Of a stretch of 64,000 bases of DNA, positions 33,398 to 41,735 are shown in pieces. Source of the DNA: an uncultured Phascolarctobacterium sp. (GTDB taxonomy: Bacteria; Bacillota; Negativicutes; Acidaminococcales; Acidaminococcaceae); contig CANRJC010000001.1 in NCBI GenBank assembly GCA_947630795.1, positions 1 through 64,000 of the forward strand, written 5' to 3'. The translations under genes were made by a program, and so were the position numbers. The stretch's first letter is position 1. Each line of letters starts with the position of its first letter. The notes under the pieces are model-generated. The model was given only the letters and a program-made list of their open reading frames with translations. It had not been told where the DNA came from and did not search any database.

Positions 33398-34048
33398 ATG
33401 AGTTTACAGGAATTGAGGCTGAGGCTCGGCGCTACCCAGAGAGAATTTGCCGCCCGTTATCATATCCCCCTTCGCACCGTGCAAAATTGGGAGGCGGGAG
33501 CAAGAACTCCCCCTGCTTACGTGCAAGAGCTTTTGGAACAGCGCATCCGCAGCGATCTTTTGAATCGCAAAACGACGACCCTGCCGCTATCTTCTCCCCG
33601 CAAGAGCCCCCTTCCCCGAAGACGCGACTATGTGGGTTCCGTCTCATGGCTGCAGGCGGTGCGGGAGCGGATGGGCGAAGATGTCGTCTTTGCTCTCGAT
33701 GAAGCGCTGATGTGTCAGGAATATTTTTTAGGCCGCCATAATGAATATCTCGTTTGGGTCTACGGGCCCGCTCATTTGGCTCGTTTCAACGGCGTGGTCG
33801 TGCTCGGCGAATGTATCAGTTCCTTTTGCGTGCAGAAAAAGCACAGTCTGCTCTGCACCGACTTCAACAGAACCTTGACCGACGCTCTGGCCAATGAGGA
33901 CATTTTGGATATGCAGGGGATCACCGAAGCACTCAGCAAGTATTATTACTGCAACGGGGAAAGTTTCTCGGGCCTTTTCGTCCCTCCCGAATATCAGGAA
34001 CGGTTCGAACTGCTGGCCAAGGACGCCGTAGAATATTATGACAGTTGA
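33398..34048 (+). CDS. XRE-like helix-turn-helix regulator with unknown C-terminal domain
   Basis: Residues about 1-55 form a Cro/CI-type HTH (LQELRLRLGATQREFAARYHIPLRTVQNWEAGARTPPAYV), which binds DNA. A Ser/Pro/Arg-rich linker (about 60-80) leads to a 135-residue domain I cannot assign (WLQAVRERMGEDVVFALDEALMCQEYFLGRHNEY). GAGGTGATC, a perfect SD, precedes ATG 33398; GTG 33389 is in frame but too close. No toxin or partner gene adjoins it. The palindrome in its own promoter suggests self-control; other targets are unknown. Confidence 0.82.
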   Translation: MSLQELRLRLGATQREFAARYHIPLRTVQNWEAGARTPPAYVQELLEQRIRSDLLNRKTTTLPLSSPRKSPLPRRRDYVGSVSWLQAVRERMGEDVVFALDEALMCQEYFLGRHNEYLVWVYGPAHLARFNGVVVLGECISSFCVQKKHSLLCTDFNRTLTDALANEDILDMQGITEALSKYYYCNGESFSGLFVPPEYQERFELLAKDAVEYYDS

Positions 34049-34181
34049 TAGGTGATGTACCGTGAGGCTTTCTGCTGCGGAAAGAGCGAGAGCAAAAGAT
34101 CGGGGCCGCGAACTTTAAGCGAAAACTTCGATGATTTGCCTTGTCCGGCGGCAGGCTTAACAAAAAAATTGATCGACCGCG

Positions 34182-34211
34182 AAAAAAGAGGGACGCAGAT
34201 CTGCGCCCCTC
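34182..34211 (-). terminator. terminator of the first porin gene
   Basis: On the minus strand GAGGGGCGCA / TGCGTCCCTC stem with TTTTTT tail. Nearly the same stem ends the Rpn and second porin genes. Confidence 0.82.
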
Positions 34212-34237
34212 GAAAATTTTTTAGGCTGTGAAATTTT

Positions 34238-35479
34238 TCAGAAAGTGAGCACCAACTGGGTCCACAGAGTTTTCATCTTCACACCGAGGGCGTCCATGGA
34301 CTTCAGGTCGTACCATTCGACGCCGGCCACCATGTTCTTGGCTACGGTGCAGTAGCCCATGAGGCTGTAGCCCTTGAAGCCGATGGTCGCTTCGTCTGCG
34401 GTCTCGTCGACTACTTCGTGCATGCCGTTCATGGTGTGAGCGATGATGACGGGCGCGCCCAAGTGATAGTATTTGGCGTGGAGGCCCCAGCTGCCCGGTT
34501 TGGCGGCAGAGGCGCCCTTGTAGTTCAGCCCGATCACGTAGCCGTCGTCGTCGTACTTTTTGCCGCCGTCATAAACGTGCACGTTGGACTTGATGTAATC
34601 GGCAGTCAATTCCAGCTCTTCTGCCACGTTCAGATCCAGGCCCACGGTCCAGATGTTGTCGCTGGGCTGGATATCGTTTTCGGTGAAAACGAGGTCTTTG
34701 AATTTCCACCAACCGCCGTGAAGATCGCCGGCCTTGCCCAGTTTGGCCACCGCTTCCACAGAATAGGTGTCGCCGCCGTGGTCCAAGCCGTGTTCGAAAT
34801 TAGCATCGGTGGCTTTGCCGGCCCGGCCGATCAACTTGATCTCTTTGCCGTAGGTCAGCTTCACGCCGTCGAAGCGAGTGTCGTAAATGTTGCCGCCGGT
34901 GATGTCGGTGGTGTCGATACGGCCGGCCTGCACTTCTACGCCGCCCAAGCGGCCTTCAAGATAGGCCCGCTGGAATTTCAGTTCTTCATCGCCGGTGTCG
35001 TTGCGAAAATCCTGCTCGTTTTGCACCATGCCCACATAGGTCCAGTCGTCGTTCACTTGACCTTTGAACCAGATGCGGGTACGAAGTTTGGACCAAGAAT
35101 CGTGAACATCGCCGCCGATGTTGGCATAATGAGCGCGGATCTCGCCTGCGATCTTCACCGCATCGGCCTTCTTCTCCAAGTTGGCGACGCGAACACCGAG
35201 AGCGTCCAATTCGTCGGCGAACTCGGCAGCCAGTTTGTCTGCATTGGCGCCGTTGGCCATAGCCCGAGCAACGAGCTGAGCCATCTCGTAGCGGGTCATA
35301 AGTTTGTCGCCGCCGAAGGTGCCGTCGCCGTAGCCGTCGATGACGCCGGCCGCAGCAAGTTTCTCGATGCTGTCATAGGCCCAGTGGCCTGCAGGCACAT
35401 CACCGAAAGGGTTGGCGGCATAGGCAGAGGCGGTGACGCCTAAAGCCAGGGCCATGGCAAAGATAAGAGAGCGTTTCAT
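34238..35479 (-). CDS. SLH-domain outer-membrane porin (OmpM type), copy 1
   Basis: Main outer-membrane channel of Negativicutes, tied to peptidoglycan by its SLH domain. The 413-residue product has a signal peptide (ending ASAYA, about residue 20), an SLH domain (FGDVPAGHWAYDSIEKLAAAGVIDGY, about 22-70), a short coiled coil (ALGVRVANLEKKADAVKIAGEI) and a 12- to 16-stranded barrel ending in Phe (QLVLTF). I start at 35479, after GAGGAGGAATG; a longer frame upstream lacks any ribosome site. It is about 75% alike copy 2 by eye. Convergent to the HTH gene. Confidence 0.93.
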   Translation of the reverse strand: MKRSLIFAMALALGVTASAYAANPFGDVPAGHWAYDSIEKLAAAGVIDGYGDGTFGGDKLMTRYEMAQLVARAMANGANADKLAAEFADELDALGVRVANLEKKADAVKIAGEIRAHYANIGGDVHDSWSKLRTRIWFKGQVNDDWTYVGMVQNEQDFRNDTGDEELKFQRAYLEGRLGGVEVQAGRIDTTDITGGNIYDTRFDGVKLTYGKEIKLIGRAGKATDANFEHGLDHGGDTYSVEAVAKLGKAGDLHGGWWKFKDLVFTENDIQPSDNIWTVGLDLNVAEELELTADYIKSNVHVYDGGKKYDDDGYVIGLNYKGASAAKPGSWGLHAKYYHLGAPVIIAHTMNGMHEVVDETADEATIGFKGYSLMGYCTVAKNMVAGVEWYDLKSMDALGVKMKTLWTQLVLTF

Positions 35480-35544
35480 TTTACATTCCTCCTCTGTTTG
35501 CGAAAAGTGGGGGCAAAATTTCGAGAGATAAAAACTATATGTTG

Positions 35545-35572
35545 ATAGTAACACAGACGGGAGAGAAATGCA
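35545..35572 (-). promoter_or_regulatory. promoter of porin copy 1
   Basis: Minus strand: TGCATT (35567-35572), 16-base spacer, TACTAT (35545-35550). The block GCGTGCATTT...TGTTAC is shared with porin copy 2. Confidence 0.55.
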
Positions 35573-35573
35573 C

Positions 35574-35755
35574 GCATTAAATGAAGACAAAAGGCACATT
35601 TGTTCGCAAGCTCACGCGACGGCGAAAAAGAGCCGCCGAAAAATCCTCGCAGTGAAAGCGCTCCGTAAAAAGAAAAATGCAAGGCCTCGCGAAGTGTCGG
35701 AGCGAACGAAAACAGCAGCGATCGAAAACTCGGCCGAAAAACAAAAAAGCAGCGC
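35574..35755. repeat. degenerate A-rich repeat words upstream of porin copy 1
   Basis: Recurring GGCGAAAAAGAGCCGCCGAAAA, GCGATCGAAAACTCGGCCGAAAA and similar words. Same style as other gaps; no gene seen. Confidence 0.4.
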
Positions 35756-35786
35756 AAAAAAAGAGGGACGCATTTTTGCGTCCCTC
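35756..35786 (-). terminator. terminator of the Rpn-family gene
   Basis: Minus strand GAGGGACGCA / TGCGTCCCTC, TTTT-rich loop, then TTTTTTT. Confidence 0.85.
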
Positions 35787-35817
35787 GCAAATTTTTGCTC
35801 ACCTATTTAAATTTTCG

Positions 35818-36735
35818 TCAGTTCCAATACTGCTCCACCTTCGCCTCGGCGACTTGCGGAGAAAGTTGGAAGTTTCTGATAAGTTCCTGAACTACTGTGT
35901 TTTTCGCCAAAGCAAGCCTTTTCAAGGTAGCGACCATGGCAGAGATGCCTTTTTCTCTCTCTTCGGCTCTGCCTTTCTTCATGCCTTCGGCTCTGCCTTT
36001 CTCTACTCCCTCTTCTAAAGCATCCTTTCTGACATTGTACTCGTGGATCTCTCTTACTTTCTTTTCATCGAACAATACTACCATCATATCCTCTACCTCC
36101 CTCCTGCGTGACGCCAAAAAAATCGGCAACACTCCTTCTTCGATACAGCGGTCGATGATCCTCTTTACAGTTTCGACCGTGGGGCCGCCTTTGCGCCGCT
36201 CTTCATCGGCGATCTTGCAAAAGCGCACATACTGCCTCACGATGTCGTTTTTATCGGCGGCATCTCCCCGCAGCACATGAACTCTCGTTTCTACATCTAC
36301 ATCTTCTTCATCTTTCCCTTTTTCGCAGAGATCCGAAAATCGACAGACGGCGGGGACTTCTCCCTCCCCCGTGTAGATAACATATAACTCCGCATGAGGG
36401 AAGTGCAGCTCTTTATGCGAGTGGCTGTCCATCTTTTCTCTGTCGGCGTAGGCATTAAAAGTTGCTGTCATGTAAAGCAGCATACGATAGGCGATGTTCC
36501 GAGAAAATGTGGACTGAGCTTCCACTAAAACGATCAGCCTATCTTTCACCAAAAAGCCCAAGTCGTTGTAGATGTCGTCGACCAAGACATTGGTCAGCGT
36601 GATCACTTCGATGTCTTTCTCTTCGACGCTGTCGTCTTCTGCGTGCAACGACTTATAGAGCTGCAGAGTGTACTGCGGGTCTTGGAAAAGATAAGTGAAA
36701 ACACTGTCTTTTACGGTCCTTTTCATCCGGGGCAT
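35818..36735 (-). CDS. Rpn family recombination-promoting nuclease/putative transposase
   Basis: Rpn (PD-(D/E)XK) proteins are DNA nucleases that raise RecA-independent recombination or act in defence; they are widespread and often in copies. The 305-residue protein begins RMKRTVKDSVFTYLFQDPQY and has the core EVITLTNVLVDDIYNDLGFLVKDRLIVLVEAQS with the catalytic-type acidic and Gln residues. The C-terminus has the usual EKGRAEGMKKGRAEEREKG repeat. I start at 36735 after AAAAGGAGGAG. It is inserted between two porin genes, with the same type of terminator. Confidence 0.85.
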   Translation of the reverse strand: MPRMKRTVKDSVFTYLFQDPQYTLQLYKSLHAEDDSVEEKDIEVITLTNVLVDDIYNDLGFLVKDRLIVLVEAQSTFSRNIAYRMLLYMTATFNAYADREKMDSHSHKELHFPHAELYVIYTGEGEVPAVCRFSDLCEKGKDEEDVDVETRVHVLRGDAADKNDIVRQYVRFCKIADEERRKGGPTVETVKRIIDRCIEEGVLPIFLASRRREVEDMMVVLFDEKKVREIHEYNVRKDALEEGVEKGRAEGMKKGRAEEREKGISAMVATLKRLALAKNTVVQELIRNFQLSPQVAEAKVEQYWN

Positions 36736-36861
36736 CGGGTCTCCTCCTTTTGCTTTTTTATTTTGTTCACCTTGCCCCTGATGTGACCGTACTTTTATTA
36801 TAAAGTATGAGGGGCAAAATGAGAAGAAAAACTTGGGATGCAGAACTTTTATACTTAAAAA

Positions 36862-37031
36862 CAAAAAGTCCTTCGCCATTGGCGAAGGACGTGCTCACTT
36901 CGGTCCGACTGCTTCTATCCCGCTGTCGGTGAGCGGCCGGATCTCTGCTCTATTCATTTCTTCCGCAAACAACTGGGCTGAGCCCTTGCGGTCCCGCCGC
37001 TCCCGTTTCGAGATCGGCGATCGATCAAAGC
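36862..37031 (-). ncRNA. structured small RNA of unknown class (possibly 6S-like)
   Basis: A 170-base unit with a strong promoter and a terminator but no open frame. On the minus strand its ends pair (GTGCT near the 5' end with AGCAC near 36890), as do CCGA/TCGG, GAGCGGC/GCCGCTC, CCGCAA/TTGCGG and the apical GGGC/GCCC, giving one long irregular hairpin with side loops. The terminator is a perfect 10-bp stem (36868-36877 with 36881-36890) and TTTTT. A single long hairpin near 170 bases recalls 6S RNA, but no diagnostic sequence is seen. Confidence 0.62.
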
Positions 37032-37037
37032 ACCTTT

Positions 37038-37066
37038 ATTGTAACAAGGCCGAAGGCAAAAGTCAA
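37038..37066 (-). promoter_or_regulatory. promoter of the small RNA
   Basis: Minus strand TTGACT (37061-37066), 17-base spacer, TACAAT (37038-37043). Confidence 0.72.
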
Positions 37067-37141
37067 CGCTTCAAAATTTTCATCCGAGCGAGTTCTCTTC
37101 CCTCGAAGAAAGAAAAGACGTGATAGGCAGAGCGGTACCAC

Positions 37142-37170
37142 AAAAAAAGAAGGGACGCTCACGCGTCCCT
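37142..37170 (-). terminator. terminator of porin copy 2
   Basis: Minus strand AGGGACGC / GCGTCCCT stem, GTGA loop, then TCTTTTTTT. Confidence 0.82.
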
Positions 37171-37197
37171 CGAAAATTTTTGCGGCTTGAGAAATTT

Positions 37198-38397
37198 TTA
37201 GAAGCTGAGCACCAATTGGGTCCACAGAGTGCTTACATCCGTATCGGCGTCGATAGCTTCCAGATCGTACCACTCAACACCAAGCACCATGTTCTTGGCT
37301 ACGGTGTAGTAGCCCATGAGGCTGTAGCCTTTGAAGCCGCCGTCCAGTTCATGCTCACCGTTCATGGTGTGAGCGATAACTACAGGCGCGCCCAGATGAT
37401 AGTATTTGGCGTGGAGGCCGTAGCTGCCGACCTTATTGGCGGAAGCGCCCTTGTAATTCAGGCCGAACACGTAGCCGTCATCGTCCTGATCGGCCCCGAA
37501 AATATCGTTTCGATTGGATTTGAGGTAATCGGCGGTCAGTTCCAGATCTTTAGCTACGTTCAGATTCAAGCCGGCGGTCCAGATATTGTCGTCGGGAAGG
37601 TCGGCTCCGTTATTGAGGCCTTTGAATTTCCACCAGCCGCCGTGGATGTCGCCTGCCTTGCCCAGTCCGGCTACAGCTTCTACCGAATAGGTGTCGCCGC
37701 CGTGAACCAAGCCGTGTTCAAAAGCATTGGTAGCTTTGCCGGCCCGGCCGATAACTTTGATCTCTTTGCCGTAGGTCAGCTTCACGCCGTCGAAACGGAT
37801 GTCGTAAATGTTGCCGCCGGTGATGTCGGTGGTGTCGATACGGCCGGCCTGCACATCAACGCCGCCCAAGCGGCCTTCCATGTAAGCCCGCTGGAAGTCC
37901 AGCGTCTCATCGCCGGTCTCAGTCTTGAAGTCTTGAATGTTCTGAACCATGCCTACGTAGGTCCAGTCGTCGTTAACTTGGCCCTTGAACCAGAGACGGG
38001 TACGCAGAGCGGCCCAAGCTTCTCTGTCGCCGCTAAGGCTTGCATAATTAGCGCGGATCTCACCTGCGATCTTCACGGCATCGGCCTTCTTCTCCAAGTT
38101 GGCGACGCGAACGCCCAGTGCGTCCAGCTCATCGGCAAATTCTGCGGCCAGTTTGTCCACGTTGGCGCCGTTGGCCATAGCACGGGCCACGATTTGCGCC
38201 ATTTCGTAGCGGGTCATCAGCTTGTCGCCGCCGAAGGTGCCGTCGCCGTAGCCGTCGATAACGCCGGCAGCAGCCAGTTTCTCGATGCTGTCATAAGCCC
38301 AATGACCGGCGGGCACATCGGAGAAGGGGTTGGCGGCATAAGCGCTGGCAGTTACGCCCAAAGCCATAGCCATGGCAAAGATAAGAGATTTTTTCAT
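37198..38397 (-). CDS. SLH-domain outer-membrane porin (OmpM type), copy 2
   Basis: Paralogue of the porin at 34238. The 399-residue protein has a signal peptide (ending ASAYA), the SLH domain (FSDVPAGHWAYDSIEKLAAAGVIDGY), the coiled coil (NLEKKADAVKIAGEIRANYA) and a beta-barrel ending QLVLSF. It differs from copy 1 mainly in surface-loop lengths (for example NNGADLPDDN and DIFGADQDD). AGGAGGAATGATCC precedes the ATG at 38397. It is transcribed from its own promoter toward the small RNA. Confidence 0.93.
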   Translation of the reverse strand: MKKSLIFAMAMALGVTASAYAANPFSDVPAGHWAYDSIEKLAAAGVIDGYGDGTFGGDKLMTRYEMAQIVARAMANGANVDKLAAEFADELDALGVRVANLEKKADAVKIAGEIRANYASLSGDREAWAALRTRLWFKGQVNDDWTYVGMVQNIQDFKTETGDETLDFQRAYMEGRLGGVDVQAGRIDTTDITGGNIYDIRFDGVKLTYGKEIKVIGRAGKATNAFEHGLVHGGDTYSVEAVAGLGKAGDIHGGWWKFKGLNNGADLPDDNIWTAGLNLNVAKDLELTADYLKSNRNDIFGADQDDDGYVFGLNYKGASANKVGSYGLHAKYYHLGAPVVIAHTMNGEHELDGGFKGYSLMGYYTVAKNMVLGVEWYDLEAIDADTDVSTLWTQLVLSF

Positions 38398-38534
38398 GGA
38401 TCATTCCTCCTAAGAAAAAAGTAGTGGAAATTTTTGCCTTTGCCCTTTCTTCATCTTTCGCCGACGGAGTTTCTCCCTTGTTTCCTCTGCCTTAAAAAGC
38501 CGAAGCAAAGACAAAAAGCAAATATTTCAAGCTA

Positions 38535-38562
38535 ATTGTAACATAAACGAAAGGCAAATGCA
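38535..38562 (-). promoter_or_regulatory. promoter of porin copy 2
   Basis: Minus strand TGCATT (38557-38562), 16-base spacer, TACAAT (38535-38540). Shares GCGTGCATTT and TGTTAC with the copy 1 promoter. The 5' leader is about 130 bases. Confidence 0.6.
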
Positions 38563-38684
38563 CGCGAGTTTGAGAAATATACATGTATACTCAAAGCGAG
38601 CGGCTTCGACTTCGCTCATATACATATATATGAAGGAAGATCTCAGCCCCGGGAGCGGCGAAAACAGCATGAAATATTTCGGCC

Positions 38685-38964
38685 GGCGGGCGGCTTCGTC
38701 TTTTTTGAAAAGAGCAAGGCGAAAAGTCCCGCACATTTTGCAAAAAGGTCGAGACGAAAGAGTTCACACGTTTTGAAAAAAGGTCGAGGCAAAAGAGCTC
38801 ATGTTCATTTGAAAAAACTCGGGGCGAAAAACACCGCGCATTTTGAGATGAACATGAGACAAAAGAGCTCAAACGTTTTCAAAAAGGGTCGGGCCGAAAA
38901 GTCCCGCGCATTTTGCAAAAAGCTCGGGACAAAATATCTCGAACATTTTAAAAAAGTCGAGAGA
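38685..38964. repeat. tandem repeat array with exact 35-bp period
   Basis: Seven units start at 38720, 38755, 38790, 38825, 38860, 38895 and 38930, exactly 35 bases apart, with a weaker eighth from 38685. The consensus is about CGAAAAGTCCCGCGCATTTT then GCAAAAAGCTCGGGA. Units 1 and 6 differ at only a few places. It sits between the divergent porin and feo promoters. Confidence 0.88.
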
Positions 38965-38972
38965 AAAAGGGC

Positions 38973-39002
38973 TTGACAAAGAGGCGGAAGCCGTAGTATA
39001 TT
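38973..39002 (+). promoter_or_regulatory. promoter of the feo operon
   Basis: TTGACA (38973-38978), 18-base spacer, TATATT (38997-39002). Confidence 0.68.
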
Positions 39003-39013
39003 TTACACAGCGA

Positions 39014-39027
39014 TTAGCAGAAGCTAA
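39014..39027 (+). promoter_or_regulatory. dyad near the feo start site (possible iron-regulator operator)
   Basis: TTAGC-AGAA-GCTAA, a perfect dyad just after the predicted start of transcription. It resembles half-sites of DtxR/IdeR-type regulators; the regulator is inference. Confidence 0.45.
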
Positions 39028-39068
39028 CTATCGCCAGCTCGGTCCGCACCGAAAAAACGGAGGAAAAA

Positions 39069-39284
39069 ATGTTGCCCCTTATCATGGCAGAGCACGAAGA
39101 GACGCACAAGATCGTCGCAGTGCACGGTAAAGAAGAAACGCGGCGCCATTTGGCCAACATGGGCTTCGTGGAGGGCAGCGCCATCAGCATCGTTTCGGAA
39201 TTGGACGGGAGTTTGATCGTCAATGTCAAAGATGCCCGCGTCGCTTTAGGCAAAAACTTGGCGTCGAAGATCTACATCGAATAA
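39069..39284 (+). CDS. feoA: ferrous iron transport protein FeoA, first copy
   Basis: FeoA is a small SH3-like cytoplasmic partner of FeoB. The 71-residue product has the family pattern HLANMGFVEGSAISIVSELDGSLIVNVKDARVALGK. GGAGG precedes the ATG at 39069. A second FeoA gene follows 14 bases later; two FeoA genes before feoB are common in Firmicutes. Confidence 0.9.
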   Translation: MLPLIMAEHEETHKIVAVHGKEETRRHLANMGFVEGSAISIVSELDGSLIVNVKDARVALGKNLASKIYIE

Positions 39285-39298
39285 AAAGGAGGTCGGCA

Positions 39299-39523
39299 AT
39301 GAAAACATTACGGGATGCAGAAGTCGGCAGCACCGTCGTGGTGAAACGTCTGCAGGGAGAAGGAGCCCTTAAACGGCGCATCATGGACATGGGCATCACC
39401 AAAGGAGTGTCCGTTTATGTGCGCAAGGTGGCGCCTTTAGGCGACCCCATCGAAGTGACCGTACGCAATTATGAACTTTCGCTGCGAAAAGACGAAGCGG
39501 AAAATATTTTGACGGAAGAATAG
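39299..39523 (+). CDS. feoA: ferrous iron transport protein FeoA, second copy
   Basis: 74 residues with the FeoA core LKRRIMDMGITKGVSVYVRKVAPLGDPIEVTVRNYELSLRKDEA. It is the more canonical of the two copies. AAGGAGG precedes the ATG at 39299, and feoB begins 11 bases after the stop. Confidence 0.93.
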   Translation: MKTLRDAEVGSTVVVKRLQGEGALKRRIMDMGITKGVSVYVRKVAPLGDPIEVTVRNYELSLRKDEAENILTEE

Positions 39524-39534
39524 GGAGGAAGAAG

Positions 39535-41679
39535 ATGAGCGAGATCAAGATAGCCCTGATCGGCAACCCCAACTGCGGCAAGACCACCATGTTCAACGAA
39601 CTGACGGGGGCCAGGCAGTACGTGGGCAACTGGCCCGGGGTGACCGTAGAGAAAAAAGAAGGCCGCCTGAAAGGCCACGACGATGTTATCGTCACCGACC
39701 TGCCGGGCATCTATTCTCTTTCTCCTTATACATTAGAGGAAGTCATCTCCCGCAATTACATTTTGGAGAACGATGTGAGCGCCATCCTCAACTTGGTGGA
39801 CGGCTCTAACATCGAGCGCAATCTTTATTTGACCACGCAAGTGTTGGAGATGGGCATCCCCGTCACCGTCGCTTTGAACATGATGGACATCGTGCAAAAG
39901 CGGGGCGACAAGATCGACACCCACAAATTGGAGAACGAGCTGGGCTGCCGCATCGTGAAGACCGTCGCTTTGAGAGGCGAAGGCACCCTGGAGGCGGCGG
40001 GAGCAGCCGCTGCGGGCGTAGATGCGGGAGCACCGAAGCCCATCAAATTCTCCGAGCCGGTAGAAACGGCTCTGGCCGCCATCAAAAGAGAGATGGGAGC
40101 CAAGGTACAAGGCAAGGCAGAGCGCTGGCTCTTAGTGAAATTGTTCGAGCGGGACAAAGAAATAATGAAAGATCTCGCCGTCAGTGAGGCCCAAGCTGCC
40201 AAATTGAACGAGATCATCGCCGCCTGCGAAGATGAAGCAGACGACGACAGCGAGAGCATCATCACCGCCGAGCGCTACGCTTATATCGGCCGCTTGATGG
40301 AAAAAGCAGTGACCAAACAGTACAGCGGCATGACCGTCTCCGATAAGATCGATCAGATCGTCACCAATAGGTTCTTGGCTCTGCCCATTTTCTTCGCCAT
40401 AATGTTCCTCGTATATTACATCGCCGTCGATTCTTTGGGCACCATCGTCACCGACTGGACCAACGACGTCTTCGTAGGCGAAATGATCCAAGAGCCGGTA
40501 GGTGAATATTTAGAAGCAGCCGGCACGGCCGAATGGATGAAGTCTCTCATCGTGGACGGCATCATCGGCGGCATCGGCGCTCCCTTGGGCTTTGCTCCCC
40601 AAATGGCCATCGTCTTTTTGCTGCTGTCTGTTTTGGAAGACTGCGGCTACATGGCGAGGGTGGCCTTCATCATGGACCGCTTCTTCCGTCAGTTCGGCAT
40701 GTCCGGCAAGAGCTTCATTCCTCTGCTCATTTCTTCCGGTTGCGGCGTTCCCGGCATCATGGCCTCTCGCACCATCGAAAACGAAAAAGACAGACGGCTC
40801 ACCATCATGACCAGTACCTTCATCCCCTGCGGCGCCAAACTGCCTGTTATCGCTCTCCTTTCAGGCGCCATCATGGGGGGTGAATGGTACATGGCATCCA
40901 TCATGTACCTCATCGGCTTCGCCGCCGTCATCGTTTCGGCCATCATCTTGAAAAAGACCGACCTCTTCGCCGGCGATCCCGCTCCCTTCGTCATGGAGCT
41001 GCCTCCTTATCACATGCCGCTGGTGAAGAACGTGCTGCTGCACACTTGGGAGAGAGTCAGCGCCTTCCTGAAAAAGGCCGGCACCATCATCTTCCTGTGC
41101 TGCGTGGCCATGTGGTTCCTCGCCACCTTCGGCATCGAAGAAGGCTCCTTGGCCATGGTGGACACCGAAGCCAGCTTCATGGCCGTCATCGGCAACGCTT
41201 TGGCCCCCGTCTTCGCACCCTTGGGCTTTGACTCCTGGCAGGCAGTGGCCGCCGCTTTCAGCGGCTTCGTAGCAAAAGAAGCCATCGTTTCCACAATGGC
41301 CATCTTGGCCAACTTGGCCGAGGCCACCGAAGAAGACGCCGATCTGTGGGCAGCCGTGATGGCCTTCTTCCCCAACGCAGCGGCAGCCTTCACCTTCCTA
41401 GCCTTCAACCTGTTGGATTCGCCCTGCCTGGCGGCCATTGCCACCATGCATCAGGAGATGAATTCCCGCAAGTGGACCGTGGCTACTCTCCTTTATCAAA
41501 ATATTTTCGCTTACGCCGTGGGCCTGTGCATCTATCAATTGGGCAGAGTCTTCGTCCTCGGTGAAGCCTTCGGCGTCTGGACCGGCGTGGCCGTCCTTTT
41601 GGTGATCGGTTTCCTCTATCTCCTCTTCAGGCCCGCCAAAAAAGTCGGCAGCAGCCGTTTGAGCATCGAAGCCCGTTGA
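39535..41679 (+). CDS. feoB: ferrous iron transporter FeoB
   Basis: Inner-membrane Fe2+ importer with a cytoplasmic GTPase domain. The 714-residue protein has G1 GNPNCGKT (residues 10-17), the switch/G3 block TDLPGIYSLSPYT, a G4-like ALNMMD, and a FeoB_C membrane part with the Gate motifs (GFAPQMAIVFLLLSVLEDCGYMARVAF and SSGCGVPGIMASRT, with a conserved Cys). Length is normal. GGAGGAAG precedes the ATG. Confidence 0.96.
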   Translation: MSEIKIALIGNPNCGKTTMFNELTGARQYVGNWPGVTVEKKEGRLKGHDDVIVTDLPGIYSLSPYTLEEVISRNYILENDVSAILNLVDGSNIERNLYLTTQVLEMGIPVTVALNMMDIVQKRGDKIDTHKLENELGCRIVKTVALRGEGTLEAAGAAAAGVDAGAPKPIKFSEPVETALAAIKREMGAKVQGKAERWLLVKLFERDKEIMKDLAVSEAQAAKLNEIIAACEDEADDDSESIITAERYAYIGRLMEKAVTKQYSGMTVSDKIDQIVTNRFLALPIFFAIMFLVYYIAVDSLGTIVTDWTNDVFVGEMIQEPVGEYLEAAGTAEWMKSLIVDGIIGGIGAPLGFAPQMAIVFLLLSVLEDCGYMARVAFIMDRFFRQFGMSGKSFIPLLISSGCGVPGIMASRTIENEKDRRLTIMTSTFIPCGAKLPVIALLSGAIMGGEWYMASIMYLIGFAAVIVSAIILKKTDLFAGDPAPFVMELPPYHMPLVKNVLLHTWERVSAFLKKAGTIIFLCCVAMWFLATFGIEEGSLAMVDTEASFMAVIGNALAPVFAPLGFDSWQAVAAAFSGFVAKEAIVSTMAILANLAEATEEDADLWAAVMAFFPNAAAAFTFLAFNLLDSPCLAAIATMHQEMNSRKWTVATLLYQNIFAYAVGLCIYQLGRVFVLGEAFGVWTGVAVLLVIGFLYLLFRPAKKVGSSRLSIEAR

Positions 41680-41735
41680 TGAAGGCAGTCTGATCTTTAC
41701 GAAGAACTTGAAAAATTTAAGAAGAAGGTGAAAAT

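Noticed and set aside
34418-35443. 341-codon plus-strand frame opposite porin copy 1 (and 37120-38424 opposite copy 2)
   Set aside because: Both are mirror frames of the porin genes without start signals.
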